Shown here in pieces: positions 60,101 to 64,000 of a stretch of 64,000 nucleotides of DNA. Within the stretch, counting starts at the first letter, position 1. The number at the start of each line of letters is the position of its first letter. The DNA is taken from the NCBI GenBank assembly GCA_907163375.1, contig CAJQUW010014373.1:186001-250000 (forward strand), given 5' to 3'. The translations under genes were made by a program, and so were the position numbers. The notes under the pieces are model-generated. The model was not told the origin of the DNA. It did no database searches and saw only the letters and a program-made list of their open reading frames with translations. Source of the DNA: Prostheceraeus crozeri. Its lineage: Eukaryota; Platyhelminthes; Polycladida; Euryleptidae.

Positions 60101-62606
60101 CAGCGCTTTGAGTGAGCGGGTTTTTTTAAAAAATGTTCGCTTAACGCTCAGGCGAGCGAGCAGTCATTGTTGAATTTTTGGACAAGCGAGTGGTGAATGT
60201 GACCTTGAGACAACTCTTGAAAATAATAATTCGTCTCTTTGAAGTTATGAGAATTAACAGGACATCTGCAAAATGAAAACCACGCTACTGAATTAATGTC
60301 CATTCTAAACAGCATTCCTGAGTGTCTTCCTCGCAAAGTTCGATTCTAAGGTTACATCAGCTACTGATTTGAGAGTTGCGCACACATCATTTTGTCAGTA
60401 TCATTCGCTTACTGCTTTGGCAGAGAGTATTCGGATTCTTTTGAACGTTGAGATTTGAGTCGGACGATGTTCGATATAGGGTGCTCAACTGGAGCCCTCC
60501 CTGTGTGATTCCTTGCTTTGCTGATCTGTGATTTACGCACGTTTCTTGGTCAAACACATGATGCACGCAATATTAAGTAATGAAATTCACATACCCCGAT
60601 ATCTGACAACTATCATCTGTATATTTAGCAGTCTCCGTCTTGTGGGATGCTGAAGATCACCGCAGCTGACATGTCGTAGACATGTATGCTAAAATATCAA
60701 CGAGCACTCTTACATGTGAATGCGCAAGAGGAGTAAAATACGTGATTAATGAGAACACCATGTGGAATACATGCCTTGTAAGTGAAGCACAGCAGCAGTA
60801 GGAGTGTAAGACGATATTTTTCAGCGACTCTGCCATGTCAAGTGAGTCAATTATAAATACTCAGCAAAATCAGACTGGATGCCAAGGTAATAGAAAACAA
60901 CATACAGGCCTAAATTGTGATGCTACTAGCATTTTCAAAGTTTTCTTGGTAAGACAACGAATCTGATTGCCGGCTGCATTAAAGACAACACGTTTTGTTA
61001 CGACTACATTCCTCTAGTATATCTACACGCTCACACAATTTTCAATTTAGCAACCAGATGATGAACGAAACATTTCAGATGATACTGCCCTCGGCATTAT
61101 CAAAGCGCAAACAAGGTTGCAACTACGACTTCACGGGTCGCTAAATTACTTAGATATCATAACCATCATCAAAAAACTATAATTAGATGTTCAAATATTC
61201 ATCAACTCCGACAATCAGCGCACACCCATGCGAAATCAGAACCATTCCATTCAGTGAAGCACATCGATCGGCGTACAGACAATGCACATGACTGTAAGCC
61301 GGTCCAACAATTCACAACAAAAAAAGAAACTACGTTTCCTCGAACGATTCAAACACGATTCAGCAGAGTATCATATAACCAGACGATATCAAAATGAAGT
61401 ATTTCTGAAGAGAATTTCAAAAATCAACTATGACAATTAACTTTTGAATTTACACAATTTTTGCAAACTAGTTAGCTAGGATTCATTGCTGTGTGCATGG
61501 ATTGCAAAGGAAGTTTATAAAAATGTGAATAAGAAGGCGGTCTTCTTTTAAAAGTTGAAATCGGTTGATTTAGAATTCATTTAGAATTCTAGAGACGCGT
61601 CTTTCATTGCTTCTACAGCTTAAGTTGACACATCTTTCATTCAGACCGTCCCTTGCTCATGTTTTCGTATTACTTTGTTTGGTTTATCAGATCACAATCG
61701 TTGGTAACTACATTTTCAAGCAATGTTAGCATTTCTGAAGAAAATTCAACAGATTTTTCAACTGAGAGATTCAACAACTGAAGGCAACCTGACAAGTACT
61801 TGATTCTATAATCAGGTACTTGATTGCGTTCAATGGGCGCTAAAGAATTTCAACATCGTTTGTAGATCACGAATTTACTGTGATTTTGAGTCCATAAGTG
61901 GTCGCATTTTAGCATCTTCTAAGTTTTTGAAAATGATGATGATCTGCTACATTGATTTCTTTTAATAACCGGTTAATCAGATGGCTACAGCAGCAAAGAA
62001 ATAATACGCCTACGGATTGGAGAACGTTATCAGTCCTCATTAGAACTACTTCAATTAATTATTCAAATTACAATAAAAAACGGTTCAACGAAGTTTTGAT
62101 AAGCTCTGATCCTCACAAATCAAGACCGAGATTAGGCACGATTCAGTTAGATCAAAGAATTCAGGAATTTTGTTAAGTGACAATCTTTTTTGGGATTTAT
62201 GAATTATAAATATATCATCTGCCATAGTCTTTCTTAAAATTTTCACGATGTTTCATACTCACCACGGTAGCATTCTCTTTACTCTCTGTTAATTTCTTTC
62301 TGATGCCATCTCCATTGACAACACTGGTGAAATCGTTCTTATACCAAACGATTGTAAGGTTCCCGATAGGCCATGTACTAACGCGGCATCGTAACTGGAA
62401 AGGCGTTCCTTGCTTCTGACGTAGGGACACATCTTCCTTGAGCATATTGATAATTGGGGGACCTGTGTGAGAATTGGCGAAGATTATCAATGTGAATACA
62501 ATAACCACTAACATCATCTACTTACTTCTGATATTAACACGGGAATTATCGGTCTTTCCGACTGAAATGCTGACACCACATTGGTATTCACCGATGCTTT
62601 CGATTC
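48071..62606 (-). CDS. Basigin/neuroplastin-like Ig-superfamily membrane protein, 3' part
   Basis: Exons seen (minus strand, 5' to 3'): 62526-62606, 62263-62462, 58012-58126, 55095-55269, 48071-48116. All junction phases agree. They encode the end of one Ig domain (IGEYQCGVSIS), a second Ig domain with FQLRCRV, IVWYKN and GVYFCQAT (Cys pair and Trp), then a membrane helix PIWPLIGIILEVIIVVIIIV with a Glu in the membrane and YELNQRKRRR after it. The P-W-P-IGI-E pattern is the hallmark of basigin, neuroplastin and embigin. The tail ends ESSGHTRQRPAKV. In vertebrates such proteins are partners of monocarboxylate transporters or calcium pumps at the plasma membrane. The signal peptide and first Ig half were not found and probably lie beyond 64000. 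Confidence 0.82.
48117..50850. other. Basigin-like intron, part without genes
   Basis: AT-rich intronic sequence; nothing supportable seen on either strand. Confidence 0.3.
50930..51725 (+). pseudogene. Mariner transposase (DD34D type), broken
   Basis: Plus-strand remnants in order: GRPVEIDK (linker), NVSKGTLYSLL (helix-turn-helix), RKLCSRFVPRFLTAEM, IIMDETPLSLYLPESK (first Asp), LADNAPIHTS (second Asp) and, in another frame, YSPDLAPSDFFLFRHLE (third Asp). The YSPDLAPSDFFLF block is diagnostic of mariner. Stops in the N-terminal part and a frameshift between the second and third Asp inactivate it. Element ends were not located. Confidence 0.85.
52455..52525 (+). repeat. tRNA-like SINE trace
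   Basis: ATGGTTAGACATAGG resembles an A box and GTGGTCGAACCC (52503-52514) a B box at suitable spacing. Arms do not pair as a tRNA. Confidence 0.3.
53777..53798. repeat. GT dinucleotide microsatellite
   Basis: About ten consecutive GT units followed by GCAT. Confidence 0.9.
54855..54934. repeat. GC-rich hAT-like terminal fragment
   Basis: On the minus strand it reads CAGGGTGGGGCCGAGCCCGG followed by GAGTCCCGGGCAACCC, typical of hAT-type termini. It is a sharp GC-rich island in AT-rich DNA. No opposite end or target duplication was confirmed. Confidence 0.4.
55095..55269 (-). CDS. Basigin-like exon: transmembrane helix and basic tail
   Basis: 175 nt after acceptor CCTTACTTTATAG. Encodes the membrane helix with an intramembrane Glu and a basic, Ala-rich cytoplasmic start (RKRRRAKKLAEAEHAAAQ). 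A TAA follows in frame after MVDK, but it overlaps a consensus donor ACAA|GTAAGA, so the exon more likely ends at 55095. If the donor is skipped, the protein simply stops after MVDK. Confidence 0.85.
55581..57236 (-). mobile_element. Tc1-type element, full length (1656 bp)
   Basis: TA flanks both ends (55579-55580, 57237-57238). The ends read inward GAGTCCGTTTCATAAAAAGT and CAGATTGTTTCATAAAAAAT, followed by GGATCA. Length and layout are those of a complete Tc1 element. The internally deleted copy at 17658-18787 is nearly identical. It lies in the basigin-like intron between the membrane exon and the Ig exon. Confidence 0.9.
55693..56733 (-). pseudogene. Tc1 transposase (DD34E) with two in-frame TAG stops
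   Basis: 346 codons from ATG 56733 to the stop at 55693, all in one frame except for TAG at 56361-56359 and TAG at 56313-56311. N-terminal HTH with SALLELGSSLRATSKRLNVP and the GRPRK hinge (GSGRPRKTSKRRD), then FMDDNATCHRS (second catalytic Asp) and SPDLNPIENVW (Glu), with 34 residues between Asp and Glu. The stops could each come from a G-to-A change in a Trp codon, an inference. Otherwise the gene is intact, so the loss looks recent. Confidence 0.9.
57752..57805. repeat. Short imperfect hairpin
   Basis: GGTTACACCAC (57752-57762) pairs with GTGGTGTAACC (57795-57805), and inner bases CGATTA and TAATCG also pair. Possible small MITE or regulatory palindrome; no function can be assigned. Confidence 0.5.
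58012..58126 (-). CDS. Basigin-like exon: end of second Ig domain
   Basis: 115 nt, acceptor TTTTCTAG, donor GTAAGT. Reads DSLLIFDALRVEHRGVYFCQ and ends WYLRVL, the E-F-G strands of an Ig domain with the second Cys. It joins the membrane exon in phase to give VLDPLAPIWPL. Confidence 0.88.
58130..62200. other. Basigin-like intron without recognised genes
   Basis: AT-rich. A stretch at about 59700-60100 has coding-like composition on the plus strand but no intact frame or family match. A GCGAGCGAGC-containing repeat-like patch lies near 60110-60200. Confidence 0.3.
62263..62462 (-). CDS. Basigin-like exon: first part of second Ig domain
   Basis: 200 nt, acceptor TTCTCACACAG, donor GTGAGT. Encodes SPPIINMLKEDVSLRQKQGT, then PFQLRCRVSTWP and LTIVWYKND (B-strand Cys, C-strand Trp). 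NLT and NAT are potential N-glycosylation sites. Confidence 0.88.
62526..62606 (-). CDS. Basigin-like exon: end of first Ig domain
   Basis: 81 nt between acceptor GTTTCTCCTGCAG and donor GTAAGT. Reads IESIGEYQCGVSISVGKT, the G-E-Y-x-C motif of an Ig F strand with its disulfide Cys. Enters after one base and leaves one base into a Ser codon. Confidence 0.82.
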
Positions 62607-62619
62607 CTGCAGGAGAAAC

Positions 62620-64000
62620 ACATCACTGTGTCATCTATTCGTCAGTAACTTAGTTATACTATCGGGGAAAATCGTGGTAGAGGTCGAGATGAGTGTTGAT
62701 GTATCATCCCATAGGAGTGCAATGCATGCGCAGTATAGTAAGGTGAAGTCATCGGTCAATACAGTGTAACGTATATAGGCTGTAAATTACATTTGGGCTT
62801 GGCCACGCGGAAGTTAACATTTCGAGTGAAAAATGAAATTCAAGTTATGTTTTTCTCCTTCATACTTCTGAAAAGATCATAGAAAAGTTCTAGCTCCCAG
62901 ATCATGTCTCATTTTTGTCCTATCTTCTGTGGTTCAATAGTAGTCGATGTTTGAAGTTTGGCGAAAAAATAAGTTGTTGATGTCGCGTTTGTCACTTATC
63001 AAGCCAAATATTGAAGCTCTTGATTTTCATCAATGTTGATGTATGGGAATCTATTTCTCTGTGGATGTTTAATAAATTGGTAATGTTTAGTAATTATACG
63101 AAGGTGATATAGTCATAAAATCTTTGAACCCCATCTTTCTAGGTGAATCAAATTTATGCAGTTGAAATTCCGTTACCAAAGTTTCCATTTTTTGTTGTCA
63201 CTAAAAAAATCATATTTGTTTGAGTAACTGAATTTCATCAGAAAGAAAGCATTTTGATGCATATTAACACGTTGTACAGTATATTCAGCTATCGCAATTT
63301 TGATGTTCTTCATTGTTAAATGAGGTAACATTTTTATGAAATTCCGTTACCGGTAACGGAATTTCAAATGTTCATCAAGTCATGAAATCACATAGAAGCT
63401 TCTCTTACGCTGGTTTCTATCCCGATTACAATACCCATTTGACATGCCATCTTTCTATCAGTATTTTCGTTAATTATCAGAACTGATAATTACATTCTTG
63501 GTTGAGATTGCAAAACAATGGCTATCACCTAGATGAAGGCCTACTGAGTCAATACTTTTGTTGATTTAAAAAATCAAAATGATTAAATTATTTGAGGTAA
63601 AAATAAAACAAATAAGTATCCATGATATAATTCTATGATTAAGGATGTATTGCTGTCTGTGTAACTATGCGCAACGTAGGTACACATCCCACTAGTGAAT
63701 AATTTCTAACGTTAGTCATCGGTGATTTGCAGATTGTCAAGATTAAAATAATTGTGCAGGGTGAAGTAGGAATCTTCAGGTCTCCCTCACATTTCTCATG
63801 AAGGTTAATCAATCCCATCAAATTAACTACTAGCTCATTGTTATACTTAGCTTGGAAAATAGTGATGATTGCGTAGGCATATCCTCCTTAGTCCAACATT
63901 AAATGCACAAAACGGTGAATATCTAGGTAGGATTTGTGTTTAAATCAAGTTCAAATTTTCAGCTGCTGTCTCCATTTCTACTGCCTACAGTACATTCGCT
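62620..64000. other. 5' intron of the basigin-like gene
   Basis: No convincing exon for the start of the first Ig domain was found, so the preceding exon probably lies beyond the window. The only notable feature is the palindrome at 63337-63366. Confidence 0.3.
63337..63366. repeat. 30-bp perfect palindrome with a third half-site upstream
   Basis: TGAAATTCCGTTACC is directly followed by its reverse complement. The same half-site, TTGAAATTCCGTTACC, also occurs at 63162-63177. The spacing suggests a small MITE (63162-63370) or paired factor-binding sites. Confidence 0.7.

Noticed and set aside
63399..63450. Possible 46-nt exon before the first basigin-like Ig exon (donor GTAAGAG, phase fits)
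   Set aside because: The acceptor lacks a pyrimidine tract and the encoded residues do not look like an Ig strand.
1..64000. CRISPR arrays, operons, phage-type or toxin-antitoxin systems
   Set aside because: Introns, eukaryotic transposons and gene spacing show nuclear DNA of an animal; no regular spacer-repeat array was seen.

Overview
This is a eukaryotic nuclear window, almost certainly from an invertebrate animal. It is AT-rich and intron-rich, with spliceosomal GT-AG introns of 0.3 to 14 kb, the standard genetic code and many decayed transposons. I cannot name the phylum. The window carries three host genes, all on the minus strand: a complete sorting nexin of the SNX1/SNX2 type (8 coding exons, 2940-42592, 456 codons), a single-exon cytochrome P450 of CYP2-clan type (6419-7939) lying inside SNX intron 5, and the 3' part of a basigin/neuroplastin-like immunoglobulin-superfamily membrane protein (5 exons seen, 48071-62606; its 5' exons lie beyond the window or were not found).

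Layout. 1-2939: intergenic, with a 2-kb Ginger-type DNA transposon (97-2086) disrupted by a 177-bp pogo/Tigger-like MITE, then a tRNA-derived SINE. 2940-42592: the SNX gene. Its introns hold a Penelope-like inverted repeat (4093-4576), the P450, several MITEs and SINEs, two abutting Tc1-type elements (17658-20183), a head-to-head SINE pair (24171-24490), a mariner fragment (26770-27120), a hAT MITE with an 8-bp target duplication (28171-28720), a 604-bp near-perfect palindrome (33101-33704), a four-unit symmetric repeat array (36046-37240) and a copia-like gag-protease remnant (38485-39830). 42593-48070: intergenic, with a decayed piggyBac element (43833-46184, TTAA on both sides) and an isolated SH3-like coding piece (about 47265-47400). 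48071-64000: the basigin-like gene, with a mariner remnant and a Tc1 element in its introns.

Splice phases agree at every junction of both multi-exon genes, and the SNX exons sum to an exact multiple of three, which is the main support for these models. The three host genes have no obvious joint pathway: SNX1/2 acts in retromer-linked endosomal sorting, the P450 is an ER monooxygenase, and basigin-like proteins are plasma-membrane glycoproteins. The points most worth following are a candidate 18-nt in-frame microexon between the PX and BAR domains of SNX, the intronless P450 nested on the same strand with its own TATA box, the nested Ginger/MITE insertion with clean target duplications, and the long palindrome. 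I see no prokaryote-type system, CRISPR array, rRNA gene or convincing functional tRNA gene.
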